Source of the DNA: PLanc-01 sp035342095
GTDB taxonomy: Bacteria; Planctomycetota; Phycisphaerae; Sedimentisphaerales; Anaerobacaceae
Length of the DNA stretch: 64,000 nt
Direction of reading: 5' to 3'
NCBI GenBank assembly: GCA_035342095.1
Contig: DAOQWL010000012.1
Location: forward strand, 28,168 to 92,167
Positions 53,106 through 63,900 of the stretch are shown piece after piece (positions within the stretch are counted from its first letter, which is position 1; every line of letters begins with the position of its first letter). The notes beneath the pieces are model-generated. The model saw only the letters and a program-made list of their open reading frames with translations. It searched no databases and was not told the DNA's origin. The position numbers were made by a program, and so were the translations under genes.

Positions 53106-53372
53106 CTGCGTCTTGAATGTAGCAGGAGTGAACAGACGTTCACAAAGGTTGTTGCTCCGCAACGCCTATGAATTGCGATTCTACCATTAAAGGAATTTAG
53201 CCGTTCTGGGTGGTGCAGGGCAGGAGGTTTTAGGCCTTTGGATTCAGGGGCCGCGAAGGTTTTTCAAAGCATCGGTGTGACAAGGTTGAAAGGAGGTTTT
53301 GCAGGAGGTTTTGAGCTTTGGGCTTTGGGAATTGTGCCAGAACAATTCCCGTCTGTAAGCAGTGGAGGGAGT
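53106..53372 (+). other. AT-richer leader with GGAGGTTTT repeats
   Basis: No gene is seen. It has hairpins GTGAAC/GTTCAC and GTTGC/GCAAC near 53130-53165. Three copies of GGAGGTTTT lie at about 53223, 53292 and 53303, ahead of the next gene. Confidence 0.35.
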
Positions 53373-54137
53373 ATGGTGTATCGATATGAAGCGGCGTCGG
53401 AGAATGCATTCGTTCAGCAGTTGGCGGTGGCGTACGTCAACCACGGGTACTGGTACTATGTGGCGGGGGTCATCCCGCCGGACAAGGACGTGAAGCTTGT
53501 GGATGACAAGCTCATGGAGAAATACGGGATCGGCATCAGCAAATGGCGGCGTGCCCGCCGAAAGGGGCAAGGGCTCGCCAACGTTCACTATCTGCGCTGT
53601 CAGCGCTTCTTCGTGCTGATTGCGAGTGCCGGGTGGCATCCGTTCTACGAAGCCGAAGGGCCTGAGATCCGGGACATAAGACGGGAGCCGATTCGTTTTG
53701 CTGGTTACAGCATCGGCTACCGTCGCGGGGTTCGCGGCAAGTGGCACGCGTCGGTGCGGATTCACCCGGAACAGTACAGCATGATCAAGAGCTACATGCT
53801 CGATATCTGCACGCATCGGTCGGTGGAGCAGATTCAGAAGGAATTCCGGGACTTGCCGTTTGAACCGTATGCTCCTGTCCGGCGGCAGTTTTTGAACATT
53901 CTCCGGGCCGTGAATCGGGCACGGCAGACAGCCGGGCTCGGCCCGGTGCCAGTCGAGGCCCTGCGACTGCGGCGGCGGATACTGAAGCCGTTCCTGGAGG
54001 AGGAATGCGGCGTCCTGACCCTTGAGAGGGAGTCAGACGGCGTGGACCTCAAAGAAGGGAGCTTCTCTGAAGAGCTTCAAGAATACCGGACGATGGAGGT
54101 CGCTGGGCGGCGAATAGAGCGGGGGATTGCACGTTGA
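53373..54137 (+). CDS. Protein of unknown family linked to the structured RNA
   Basis: This 254-residue soluble basic protein has many aromatic and Arg residues (NHGYWYYVAGVIP, YGIGISKWRRARRKGQGL, VRRQFLNILRAVNRAR). There is no reverse-transcriptase YADD, no HNH, LAGLIDADG or transposase motif. Arg-rich helices suggest nucleic-acid binding, perhaps RNA. GGAGGGAG lies directly before ATG 53373. It follows about 1 kb of folded RNA on the same strand and overlaps a tiny ORF downstream (TTGA overlap). My weak recollection is that similar proteins recur in planctomycete genomes; this could not be checked. Confidence 0.75.
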   Translation: MVYRYEAASENAFVQQLAVAYVNHGYWYYVAGVIPPDKDVKLVDDKLMEKYGIGISKWRRARRKGQGLANVHYLRCQRFFVLIASAGWHPFYEAEGPEIRDIRREPIRFAGYSIGYRRGVRGKWHASVRIHPEQYSMIKSYMLDICTHRSVEQIQKEFRDLPFEPYAPVRRQFLNILRAVNRARQTAGLGPVPVEALRLRRRILKPFLEEECGVLTLERESDGVDLKEGSFSEELQEYRTMEVAGRRIERGIAR

Positions 54138-54268
54138 CGTGGTTGTGGCTTATGGTGGCACGTCCGGGGATCACCCCCATGGAAGAGGCCAAAAGGAGTG
54201 GCACCGGAGACGTGTGCTCTGAGGCAGAGCTTAGGACATTCTACGATCTGGTTAGGGTTGTCGCTTAG
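54134..54268 (+). CDS. Tiny ORF coupled to the unknown protein
   Basis: A 44-codon frame starts at TTG 54134, overlapping the previous stop codon (TTGA). It could also start at ATG 54152 (38 residues). The predicted peptide looks structured and acidic (ARPGITPMEEAKRSGTG then EAELRTFYDLVRVVA). It ends inside the convergent gspD 3' end, overlapping it by 17 nt. Likely co-translated with the upstream protein. Function unknown. Confidence 0.45.
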   Translation: MTWLWLMVARPGITPMEEAKRSGTGDVCSEAELRTFYDLVRVVA

Positions 54269-56183
54269 CTCCAGCGGATTCGCTGCTGGTTTGCTCCTGC
54301 TTCTTACGCTCAGTCATTGCGTTGAGACTATCACGGTCTGTCAGAACGTGAGGCGTTATGAAAAGGAGCAGATTCGTCTTCTGTATGCGGTCCTTATTGG
54401 CTCGGAAGAGGACACCGACGAGAGGCAGGTCGCCCAAGAGCGGGACTTTCTTCTGAATGGTCTCCTTATCGTCTCGCATTAGACCGCCGATGACCACCGT
54501 CGTACCAGTCATAATGGATATGGTCGTCTTGGCTTTTCGCTGGGCGGTGGTAGGTGTCTCGCTCCCCAGACCTGTCGTGCCTTCGATCAGTTTGCTGAAA
54601 CTGGCTTCGACCTCCATACGAACCAAGCCCGTGCCACTGACGTGGGGCCGAACGGTCATCTCGATGCCTACGTCCTTGAAATCAAACGTGCGTATCGCAG
54701 TCGGCGTCGCTGGGTCGAATTCGGTGACTCGCGACTGGCTGACGTAAGGCACATTGTCCGCGACAGTGATATGGGCCTCTTGATGATTGGAAGTCAATAC
54801 GTGGGGAGTCGAGAGTATGTTGACGGCCGAGTTCTTCTGCAATGCCTGGAGAATAACACCGATCTGGGGTGCGCCATCCGTTCCCTTCCAAAGGCCCACG
54901 CCCAAACCCTGAAGGTCTCCGGACGCTGCTTCGACTCTGGGACCAAGATTCGTGAATCCGAATCCTCGGACACTATTCGCAACGGCTTGGTCAAGAGTAG
55001 CCCAATCGAATCCCAATTCGGAGAGGACGTTGTTGCTGGCCTCGACAATCTGGAATTCGATGAGAACCTGTTCCCGTGGCACGTCAAGCTTCGCTACCAT
55101 GTCTTCAACGAGCTTGTAGTCCTGGGACGAAGCTACAACGACAAGCGAGTTGGTACCTTCATCCGACGTGACTTGAAAAGGCTCCCTATCTTCCGCCCCG
55201 ACGACTCCGGTGATTCGGCCCAGTGCCGTTGAAACGGCCTTCTCAACCTCCTTGGCCTCCGCGTGCTCCAAGTGGACGACGTGAATATAGCCCGCCTCAA
55301 CGGGACGTTCGACATCAAGTTTGGTGATTACCTGCTTGACAGCATCTACATCCGCCTGATGACCGGCAACAACCACAGAGTTGGTGCGATCATCGGGAAC
55401 GACCTTGGGCGCATCAAGGGGCGTCTGAGACAACGTCGGTGTGCGGCGTAACCGGGATTGCACCTGTCCGCGTTGCATGATCTGGACGACCTGTCCTGCG
55501 ATACTCTTGGCCGAAGCGTGTCTCAGTTGCACCACCTCAATGGATTCCTGCGGCCCGGCTATATCCAACGCGGCGATGATCGTGGCCACGCGATACACGG
55601 ATGATGCTGTGTCTGTCACGACAACCGCATTGGTTTCCGGAAAAGTCACGACCTGCCCACCGGTCGAAAGGAGAGTGGAGACAGCGGTTCCAGTCTGGGC
55701 CGCATCACAATGCTGCAAAGGGATGATCTGGGTGATGAGGTTGTCGCCCTTGGAAATGGCCTGGGGGTCGCGCCCAAGCTGTGTCGGTACTTCACCTCTG
55801 GTTGCCTCGGCGCGGGGCACGATCTTCACAAGGGTACCAGACGGAACGGCAGCATAGCCCTTGGTCTGAAGAACCGATTCCAATACCGCGTAGACATCGG
55901 CCGCCCGGATTTTGCTGGGCGAGATAAGCGTAACGGTCCCCTGGATCTTATCATCGACAAGGAAATTGATGCCCGTCAACTGGCCGATGGTCTTGATGAA
56001 GATGCGGATATCCACCGCGTTGAAGTCCATCGAAATCAGTGCGTCTTTCGCTCCTGGCTCTTCAAGAAACGGCATCTGAGTTGCGGCGGTGGTTTCCGGG
56101 GGGATAACCGGGGGCAGACAGGCAATCACGCAAAGGATCACGACGATGGTCTTGTGACGAATTGCACCCTTGTCATTCAGCAT
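54252..56183 (-). CDS. gspD: Type II secretion secretin GspD
   Basis: This 643-residue outer-membrane secretin has a signal peptide. An N0 domain (ISMDFNAVDIRIFIKTIGQL) and N1-N3 KH-like repeats (about 120-390) follow. The C-terminal secretin domain (about 400-610) has LGFDWATLD, VGIEMTVRPHVS, VVIGGLMRDD and PLLGDLPLVGVLFR. It multimerises into the gated pore of a type II secretion system. It lies 38 nt after gspC. The rest of the system (E, F, G, ATPase and pseudopilins) is not in the window. Confidence 0.95.
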   Translation of the reverse strand: MLNDKGAIRHKTIVVILCVIACLPPVIPPETTAATQMPFLEEPGAKDALISMDFNAVDIRIFIKTIGQLTGINFLVDDKIQGTVTLISPSKIRAADVYAVLESVLQTKGYAAVPSGTLVKIVPRAEATRGEVPTQLGRDPQAISKGDNLITQIIPLQHCDAAQTGTAVSTLLSTGGQVVTFPETNAVVVTDTASSVYRVATIIAALDIAGPQESIEVVQLRHASAKSIAGQVVQIMQRGQVQSRLRRTPTLSQTPLDAPKVVPDDRTNSVVVAGHQADVDAVKQVITKLDVERPVEAGYIHVVHLEHAEAKEVEKAVSTALGRITGVVGAEDREPFQVTSDEGTNSLVVVASSQDYKLVEDMVAKLDVPREQVLIEFQIVEASNNVLSELGFDWATLDQAVANSVRGFGFTNLGPRVEAASGDLQGLGVGLWKGTDGAPQIGVILQALQKNSAVNILSTPHVLTSNHQEAHITVADNVPYVSQSRVTEFDPATPTAIRTFDFKDVGIEMTVRPHVSGTGLVRMEVEASFSKLIEGTTGLGSETPTTAQRKAKTTISIMTGTTVVIGGLMRDDKETIQKKVPLLGDLPLVGVLFRANKDRIQKTNLLLFITPHVLTDRDSLNAMTERKKQEQTSSESAGAKRQP

Positions 56184-56221
56184 ATTGATCTCCGGGCGAA
56201 ATCAGTGCCCGGTTCAGCCGC

Positions 56222-57256
56222 TCACCATGAACTGGTCCGGAAGACTAATGATTTCGATTGTTGATCTCTCATCAGGCCAAGCTCTGCGGAGCCCAATCGA
56301 CGGGCCTTGCTGAGCACCTGCACAGCCTTGCTCCGACTCGTAACAGGATGGCGGTTGACCGATTGAATCACGTCCCCGTCCTTCAACCCGATCAACTGGG
56401 CCATCGTGGAATCTTCCAACCCTGAAATGCGCAAGCCCACGCTCTCGCCGTCCACAATCGATGGTGACAGCTTTATCCTGCTGAGAAAGGACTGAGCCGC
56501 CTGGCTCGCCTCTGAAGAGGATGCAGCGGTGTTGATCTGCCGATTGCCGTTGGTCGCCACCCGGACTAAATCCTCTGGACTGGGCGGTGCTACAGGGGGC
56601 GGCAACGCTGCCACAGCCGCCGCCGGTGTCGGCGCGGGCGGTTGCCCGGTCAGAACGAGTTCAAGGACTTCCCGCCTGCCGTCACGCAGAACGACCACCC
56701 TGTTCTGCTCAATCCGGTCGATACGGGCGTCACCGATGGTCTGGCCGACGCGGTAGATGTCCTGTACCTTCGTCTCGGTAGCCTCCAACACGGCGTAGGA
56801 GTCCCTCTCCTCCGAAGCCACGGTTCCGAGAAGCCTGAACGGAAGAGGTTGCCGTGCCTGAGTCTGCGTTTGCGTACCGGTCCCGGCAGTCGCGGATGGT
56901 TCTTCGGACGGTGAAGGACTGCTGCTCTTGGAAGCCGTGGTCCGGCGTCTGTTGAAGATATTCCGTTCTACGATGACTTGGACAGCTTCGCGAGCCTGTT
57001 CCGCCCTGGCCAGACGGTCAAGCGGGGAGTCCTCCGGCCTCTCGGGCAAGGAACCGTGATCTTCAGCAGTGGGAGATTTCGCGAACCCGGCGGAGTGGTC
57101 TGTGGGCGTGTCGGCCGCTGTGCGTGGCGAAGAACCGGCCGATCCGGGGGTGGACAGCCCCTGAAACCACGGGCCGAACATCACAACGGCGACGCCTGCC
57201 GCGAAGCCAAGGCCGACGGCCCACAAGAGCCTGCCGGATTGTCCGAAATGACGCAT
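56222..57256 (-). CDS. gspC: GspC-like type II secretion protein
   Basis: This 344-residue protein has one N-terminal membrane helix (about 10-28) and a Pro/Ser/Thr-rich periplasmic linker. A GspC homology region follows (about 95-215, VIVERNIFNRR and FRLLGTVASEERDSYAVLE), and a C-terminal PDZ domain (about 255-335, GDVIQSVNRHPV). GspC connects the inner-membrane platform to the secretin. ATG 57256 has AAGG 7 nt upstream. It sits between a CPBP protease gene (25 nt) and gspD. Confidence 0.88.
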   Translation of the reverse strand: MRHFGQSGRLLWAVGLGFAAGVAVVMFGPWFQGLSTPGSAGSSPRTAADTPTDHSAGFAKSPTAEDHGSLPERPEDSPLDRLARAEQAREAVQVIVERNIFNRRRTTASKSSSPSPSEEPSATAGTGTQTQTQARQPLPFRLLGTVASEERDSYAVLEATETKVQDIYRVGQTIGDARIDRIEQNRVVVLRDGRREVLELVLTGQPPAPTPAAAVAALPPPVAPPSPEDLVRVATNGNRQINTAASSSEASQAAQSFLSRIKLSPSIVDGESVGLRISGLEDSTMAQLIGLKDGDVIQSVNRHPVTSRSKAVQVLSKARRLGSAELGLMRDQQSKSLVFRTSSW

Positions 57257-57281
57257 TTTCGAGCCTTCCAAGTGCGTGCGG

Positions 57282-57944
57282 CTAAGCGAAACGCATCCCT
57301 ATCAATCCGTAGCCGATGTTGGCAACACCGTGCAACAGGATCGGTCCGGCTAATGACCCCGTCCGGACAAACAGCCATGCAAACGCCAGTCCGGGCACGA
57401 ACGTGACCACCGCAGCGGTGTGCCCCAGAATCAACATATGGGCCAGCGCAAAAACGGCAGCCGAGATCAGCACTGCGGTGTGTTCCAGCCGCAGCATGCT
57501 CCTGCCCATCAACGAACCCGACGAGCGCATTATACCACCCATCAGGTATCCCCTGAAGAATAGTTCTTCAGGCAGGGCCACATACAGAAACTGAAACAGA
57601 ATCCACTGTACCCATCTTCCTTCAGGCACAGGCGGTCGAAGCGGAAGCTCGACGCCCATACCGGCGAGAACCGCCATGCCGAGCAAACCGAACCCCGCCA
57701 GAACCACGCCTGCAATGCCGGTCAATCGCACGGTCTGTCGAAACCGGCCCATTCGCAGGCCAAGCTCGGTCGGCCCACCATGTCGAAGCCCCATCGGGAC
57801 CAGCGTCCCTGCGATCAATACCGAAGGTCCCAGAAACCATCGACCGGGCCAATCCAGACGCTCGATAATGGCCAGCGATCCAACGACCAAGACCGTAACC
57901 GTTATTGGCTCTGAGAGCCAACGAAAAGACGATCTCTCCTTCAT
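57282..57944 (-). CDS. CPBP-family intramembrane glutamic protease
   Basis: This 220-residue integral membrane protein has about seven hydrophobic segments and the CPBP/Rce1 signature: LPEELFFRGYLMG (EExxxR), FALAHMLILG and LLHGVANIGYG. Relatives include the myxosortase/MrtJ type enzymes that cleave Cys-containing C-terminal sorting signals. Its gene overlaps the end of the giant secreted-protein gene by 4 nt (ATGA) and precedes gspC. This arrangement suggests that the giant protein is its dedicated substrate. Confidence 0.88.
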   Translation of the reverse strand: MKERSSFRWLSEPITVTVLVVGSLAIIERLDWPGRWFLGPSVLIAGTLVPMGLRHGGPTELGLRMGRFRQTVRLTGIAGVVLAGFGLLGMAVLAGMGVELPLRPPVPEGRWVQWILFQFLYVALPEELFFRGYLMGGIMRSSGSLMGRSMLRLEHTAVLISAAVFALAHMLILGHTAAVVTFVPGLAFAWLFVRTGSLAGPILLHGVANIGYGLIGMRFA

Positions 57945-60900
57945 TTGCAGTGAACACGCTCACGTACCAGCCCCATGCTGAGCAGGATCAGCACGTACGC
58001 AACAAAGGGCAGCATGAACTCCACTGGATCGCATCCGTCGTACGGGGAAATGGCGCATCCACCGCCGCCACCACCTCCACCACCGCCGGGCGGGGGCACA
58101 GTAATGCCAGCCGCCCCGTAGATGCTGAAATGATCCACCTGGACCTCAAGGTACGTCCCTTGATTAGTGGCCGGGTTATGGATTCCATCCTCCGTCCACG
58201 GGAACGATGGGCTGGTCAGGTCGTTCGGATCGTACCGATAGACACGATAAGTAGAGTACCCACCGTCTTCCGTCAGCGGGATGCGGATCGTCACCGGCTC
58301 GGCGAACTGCAACCCGGTCGGCCCGAACTCGTACTTCAAGCCGACTGCATTCGTTCCGGACGGCATCTGCGGCGGATTGCTCACCTCGGCGATGGTGATC
58401 TCATTCGCCTGGACCCCGCTCGGCATCTGGGGGATCTCCACTTCGAGATTCGCCTGGCCCGTCGCCCTGACCGTGGTCTTGCCACCCGTCGTGACCACCG
58501 TCGTCGGCAAGGGGTCGTTGATGCTCACGGCACCGGCATAGTAGATGTCCTTGTTGCCGTTGCGCTCATCGACCCACACCACGTAGGGGTTGCCCTTATG
58601 GTCCACTCCTACGACAGGAGCAGATTGAGCGTTTCTGCCCGTGTCGTCGTTTACCAGGATGTTCGTCCCGAACGGAGAGCCGCTCTCGGCGAAGTAGATA
58701 TCCGTGGCGTCGCCATTCTTGGCATCCCGACCGTCTTGCCAAACGGCAAACAGCTTCGTGCCCCTGGTGTCGCGCCGCAGCGCCAGCGACGGCGACGCCT
58801 GGCTCACCCCGGCTTCGTCGGCGATTCTGGTCCCTGCAATCGGGAGACCGCCAGCATCGCTGCCGTAGTAGACGCTCGCGGGGGTGCTCTGCTGAGAAAC
58901 CCAAGCGAGATAGATCGTGCCGTAGGCCGCCCCAACACCGCTGGCTTCGTTGCTGGTGCCGGTTACCACAGCGATATTGTTCCACGAATTCGCAGACGAT
59001 GCGGCGTAAATGTTCGTGCCCTGGGTGGCGGCGTTGCGGGCGTCGGTCCAGAGGGCGTATGCTGTGCTGTCGTTGGGGTCGATGAAGACTCTCGGCAGCG
59101 TCTGGTCTGAGGAATGCGTCGTAATCCGGGTCTCGGTCCAGGCCGTGCCGTTGGTCGAAGTTGCGATCCAGATATCCTTGTTCCCGGCCCGATCATCCTC
59201 ATAGACGACGTAGACCGTGCCTGGCGCACGGTTGTCGGCGGCAATCGAGGGGAACCTCTGACTGCTGGTGTTGTTCGGATCGCCCACGTTGACCGCCAGC
59301 GGCTCTGTCCATGTGCTCCCGTTGCTGGAACGCGACACGTACACGTCCCACTTGCCGTTGGTCCCCAAACTCTGCCAGGCCACATAGAGGCCGTTATTAC
59401 GATCCACCGCGATAACTGGGTGGCTCTGCACGTTCGCCCCCGTGTACACGGCGGCACTGGCTCCAAAGGCACTGCCTCCGGCCGCGAGCTTGCCAATGTA
59501 GATATCCGTATCCGTGCCCGTCACCTGCTGATCCCAGACCACCCAGATATTCCCCGCTGAATCCACAGCGGTTGCGGGATGGTCCTGGATCAGCTTGCCG
59601 CTGTCGCTGTTGACCTTGGCATTCTTGCCGAAGAAGCGGGTCTCGGTCGTGAAAGAGTAGCTGATCGTGTCCGTATTGCCCGCGACATCGGCAACGGTCA
59701 CGACGACATCCACACTCTGCTCATGATCGAACCGGGTGGACGGTGTGAAGGCAAACTCATAGTCCGCCGCTGTCCCGCTCCGGCGGCAGATCCCTCTGAC
59801 CGCCTGGTCCCGCGACTTCGTGTTGTACACGCCGGAAGCGGTCTCGTGCGCCCCATCGTAGATCAGGTCGCCTTCAATGCGGATCGTTACCGTTTCACCA
59901 TCGTACCTGACGCCGGAACCTCCGTCGGTGACGTGCAGGCGAATGATCCCGCCGCAAGGGACCATCTCGGCGTTCGCCCCAGGGGTACATCCCAAAACCT
60001 GAGGCGGTTTGGTGTCCCGCACCGTTGTCGTCTCCGCCAACGCCGTTACCGTACCCGTCTGGTCACAGCGGATCGTCAACTGGTTGTGCGTGATCGGCCC
60101 GCCGTCCGCCATCTCGGCCTTCACCTTGGCGATGAAGGTCACAGTCTGGCCGGTAGTCTGGACGCCAAGCGTGCCTACATTCCACGTGACGGTGCCTGTG
60201 GCGGCGCTATATGTACCGCCACCGGTGGCGCTGACGAAGGTCAGACTCGAAGGCAATGTCTCGGTAACAACGACACCGGTCGCGGGGGCCAGGCCCGTGT
60301 TGCCGTAGGTAATCGTATAGGTCACCTGATCGTTGGCGTTGACGGGATCGGCGTTGTCTTGCATCGCTATGGTCAGAGCAGGCTGAGCGGTCACATTGAA
60401 GGTACTGCTGCTCGCGGCCGTCACCCCTCCGCAGGTCGCCTGCAACTGAAAGCCCGTCCCGGCGCGCGTGATTCTCAGATCATTGAACGTCACCACGCCC
60501 GAAACGGCAGCCTTCGTTGCGGTGCCACGCAGTTCCGCCCCACTACCGCCGCCTCCGACCAAAGCAAGCGACACGTTTGCAGAACTGGATGTGACCGTAT
60601 TGTTGGCCGCGTCACAGATCTTCACAGTCGGGCTGGGACTGATGGCCGGAGTCGGTCCCTCCGTGGCGATGGTGTTCGTGGGTTGTGTCCCGAACGCCAG
60701 ATGGTGAGGAGAGCCGATGACCGTGAACACCGCACCGCTGGTCCCTGAGATTTCCGGCTTGGTCGTGGATGTGACGCGGACCAGGAACTGGGCCGATGCG
60801 ACATCGGGCACGGTCCACGGATGGCTGCCATCGTTGTCCGTACTGGCAGTAATCTGGAACCACGTGCCGCCATTGGTTGGGCTGTACTCGATCTTGACAT

Positions 60901-63900
60901 TCGGTCCCGGATTGCCACTGCTTGTCCAGACGATGTTGTGAGAAGTCCCTTGTTCCCATTTCTCGCCGCCATTGGGTGAGGTGACGGTCAAGGAACCCTG
61001 AGCATCATCTTCAGTCGCCGTTATGTCTTTGTTCGCCCAGCCCGTGGCGCTGCAGCGAATCGTGGCGGTTCCGTTCACAGCATCCGCATCCTCCGCTGCC
61101 GCCAGCGTCACCGTCTGGTACGTGTTCCAGTTGCCGGAGTCGAAGGTCAATTGAGCCCCGGACTGAACTGTGATATCCGGATCACCACTGACGCGTGCAA
61201 CAGTAACCACAACAGACCCCGACGGTTGCCCCTTCAGTTTGATCTGGAATGAGGCCGTTCCCTTCTCCGGCACAGTCATCGCGTTGGTGTTCGTGATGAA
61301 CTCCCTGTCGTTGTCGTTTTCAGTCGCCGTCACGTCTTTGCCTGTCCAGCCGGTGGCGCTGCAGCGAATGGTGGCCACGTCGTCCTTCGCGTCCGCGTCC
61401 TCAGCCGCCGCCAACGTGACTGTTTGATAGGTACTCCAATTGCTTGTCGTAAACGTCAGACTGCTGCCTGAACTGACGGAGATATCGCTGTCCCCGCTCA
61501 CCCGGCTGACCGAAACGACAACATTGCTTCCGGGCTGGGCCTTCAACCGGACCTGGAATGTTACGGTACCCCCTTCGGGGACGGAGACCGTCTGTCTATC
61601 CGTGAGGATTTCCCGGTCATTGTCGCTTTCCGTCGCGGTCATGCTCTTACTCGTCCAGCCGCTGGCGCTGCACGTTATCGTGGCTGTGCCGTCGATGGCA
61701 TCCGCATCTTCCGCTGCTGTCAGCGAGACGATCTGGTACGTATTCCAGTTTGTTGGCGTGAATGTCAGCGTACCACCTCCGCTTACGGCGATATCCGTAT
61801 CCCCGCTGACCCGGCTCACCGAAACGGCGACATCCCCCGGTGGCTGCACGCCGAGCCGCACCCCGAAGGTGTTTGTGCCACCCTCCGGCACCGAAACTGA
61901 GTTGACATTTGTGAGGATCTCTTTGATGACGTCGCCGGAGCACGACCGCGTATTTGTTCCGCTGGTTCTGTCGGAATTGACAGTGACTGTGCCGCTGTAG
62001 CTCTGCGCGACTGTGGGGTTGAAGGTGATCGTTACGTCCCGGCTGCCTCCTGCACTCACGGTGAAACTCTGTGAACTGGCGCTGAAGCCACTGGGACAAC
62101 TGATGGAACTGACCGCGAGCGTGCTGTTCCCATCATTGTAGACCGTCATAGTCCGCTGCACACTCTGCCCCAAAGTCACGCCTCCGAAGGATAGGTCGCC
62201 GGTCAGGCGGATGACGCGAGTTGGAGCTATTCCTGTCCCAGAGCAGGAACGCGTGTTCGTGCCGCTGGTCTTATCGGAATTCACTGTGATTGTACCACCG
62301 TAACTCTGCGCGGCCGCGGGGCTGAAGGTGATCGTTACGTCCCGACTGCCTCCAGCGCCGACAGTGAAGCTCTGTGGACTGGCGCTGAATCCGCTTGGAC
62401 AACTGATGGAACTAACCGAGAGCGTGCTGTTTCCTGTGTTGCTCACTGTCATCGTGCGCTGGGGGCCTTGCCCTACGATCACATTTCCGAAAGCCAGGTC
62501 ACCGGAGAGGCTGATGATCCGGGTGGGTATAGTTACATTGCATGTAGATGTCTCTGTCCTGGTCACGCCGTACAGAAAATTGCTGCTGAACCACCGCGCT
62601 CGTACACGGTACTGATAGCTCCCGTCCCCAACATTCTCCGAATAGGATCGATTGGGTCCAGCATAGACCTCGGTCCATGAGCCACCGTTGCGCGACCTCT
62701 CAAGTATATAGCCTGTGGGGCTTCCGGCATCAGTACTCGGAACCGTTCCCCAACTGACGGTGTACTGTCCCGTGCTACTGGACGATGGATACGACAACGA
62801 TGACGGGGCTGGAAATAGTCCATTGAGAAGGCCCGCTCCGAATCGAGCCGATAGCGGAAGGAGTACGTTCCCATAATATTGAGCCAAGTCCAGACTATTG
62901 CTGGTCCCATCGGGATAGTAGTTTGGTCGTGTGGCCCGGTTCCAATAGCCCGATGTGCTCCCTTCGTAGTAGTGCAGATAGATGTAGAAACGCCCGAGTA
63001 TGCGCCAACTTGTGCCGGAGCCTTCCTGCTTGTTGCCGATTGGATACGCCCCCGGGCAGGGCCACCAATCCTCGGGGAAGTACTGCAACCTCTTGTCATA
63101 ATAGCCTACCCCATCGATTGTCCAGTAATCGTCCCATGCATTCCCCAGGCTACCCGAGGTAAAGGAAATCCTGTTTGGGAACAGCCTTCGCAAGATGCTT
63201 ATGCGGCTGCTGCCGCTCGATGATGGAGCAGGGTTGTTCTCGTCTTTGTTGATCTGACCATAGAAGGATGTGTGGAAGTAGCTCATCCAGGCTTGGGCCT
63301 TCATGTACCCTTCAATCTTGCTCCTCTCGCTCGACGGGATCGAACTCAATCTGTTGCGCATTTCGGTAAGGGATTCATTGTCCAGCCTACTATTTGGTAT
63401 TGAGGCGTTAATCGCATCGGAAGGAGTAAGCACACCGCCGGTGACAGCGGGATACCCCCATCCTGCATAGACAGAACTACTGGGTGACCATTTCTCTTCA
63501 AAGTCGGAGTAGTAGCCATAAGAGCTACCGCCTGGGCCGGTGTTGCCAGGGGCAAGCCATCCATGCCCATCAGGTGCATGCACATGGGGGGGCGAAGCCA
63601 TGTCCTGCAATACGTGCAGCACACGGCCTATCGCATGAAAGGAGCCCTGTGTCCCATCTACTTCATCACCGCCGTGGCGTCGAGACTCACTACCGAATGC
63701 GTTCGACGCCTTCGTCCACAGTTCACCTGCATAAATGTACGCTGTCTTGGAGGTTGGCCATTTTGACTTGGCATTGGTCAGTGGATTCCAATGATGGTGT
63801 TGATAGCGAAGGAACCATTCATTGGCCTGAACATTCTGGTCCTCATCGACTGCTCCCTGCTTCATCCGGGTGACATCCGTAGAGTAGAAGGATACCTGCG

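Noticed and set aside
54138..54251. Second domain V after the unknown protein, which would make 52342-54250 a complete intron
   Set aside because: The GCTCTG/CAGAGC hairpin at 54216-54230 lacks the AGC triad, bulge and length of domain V and lies in a plausible small ORF.
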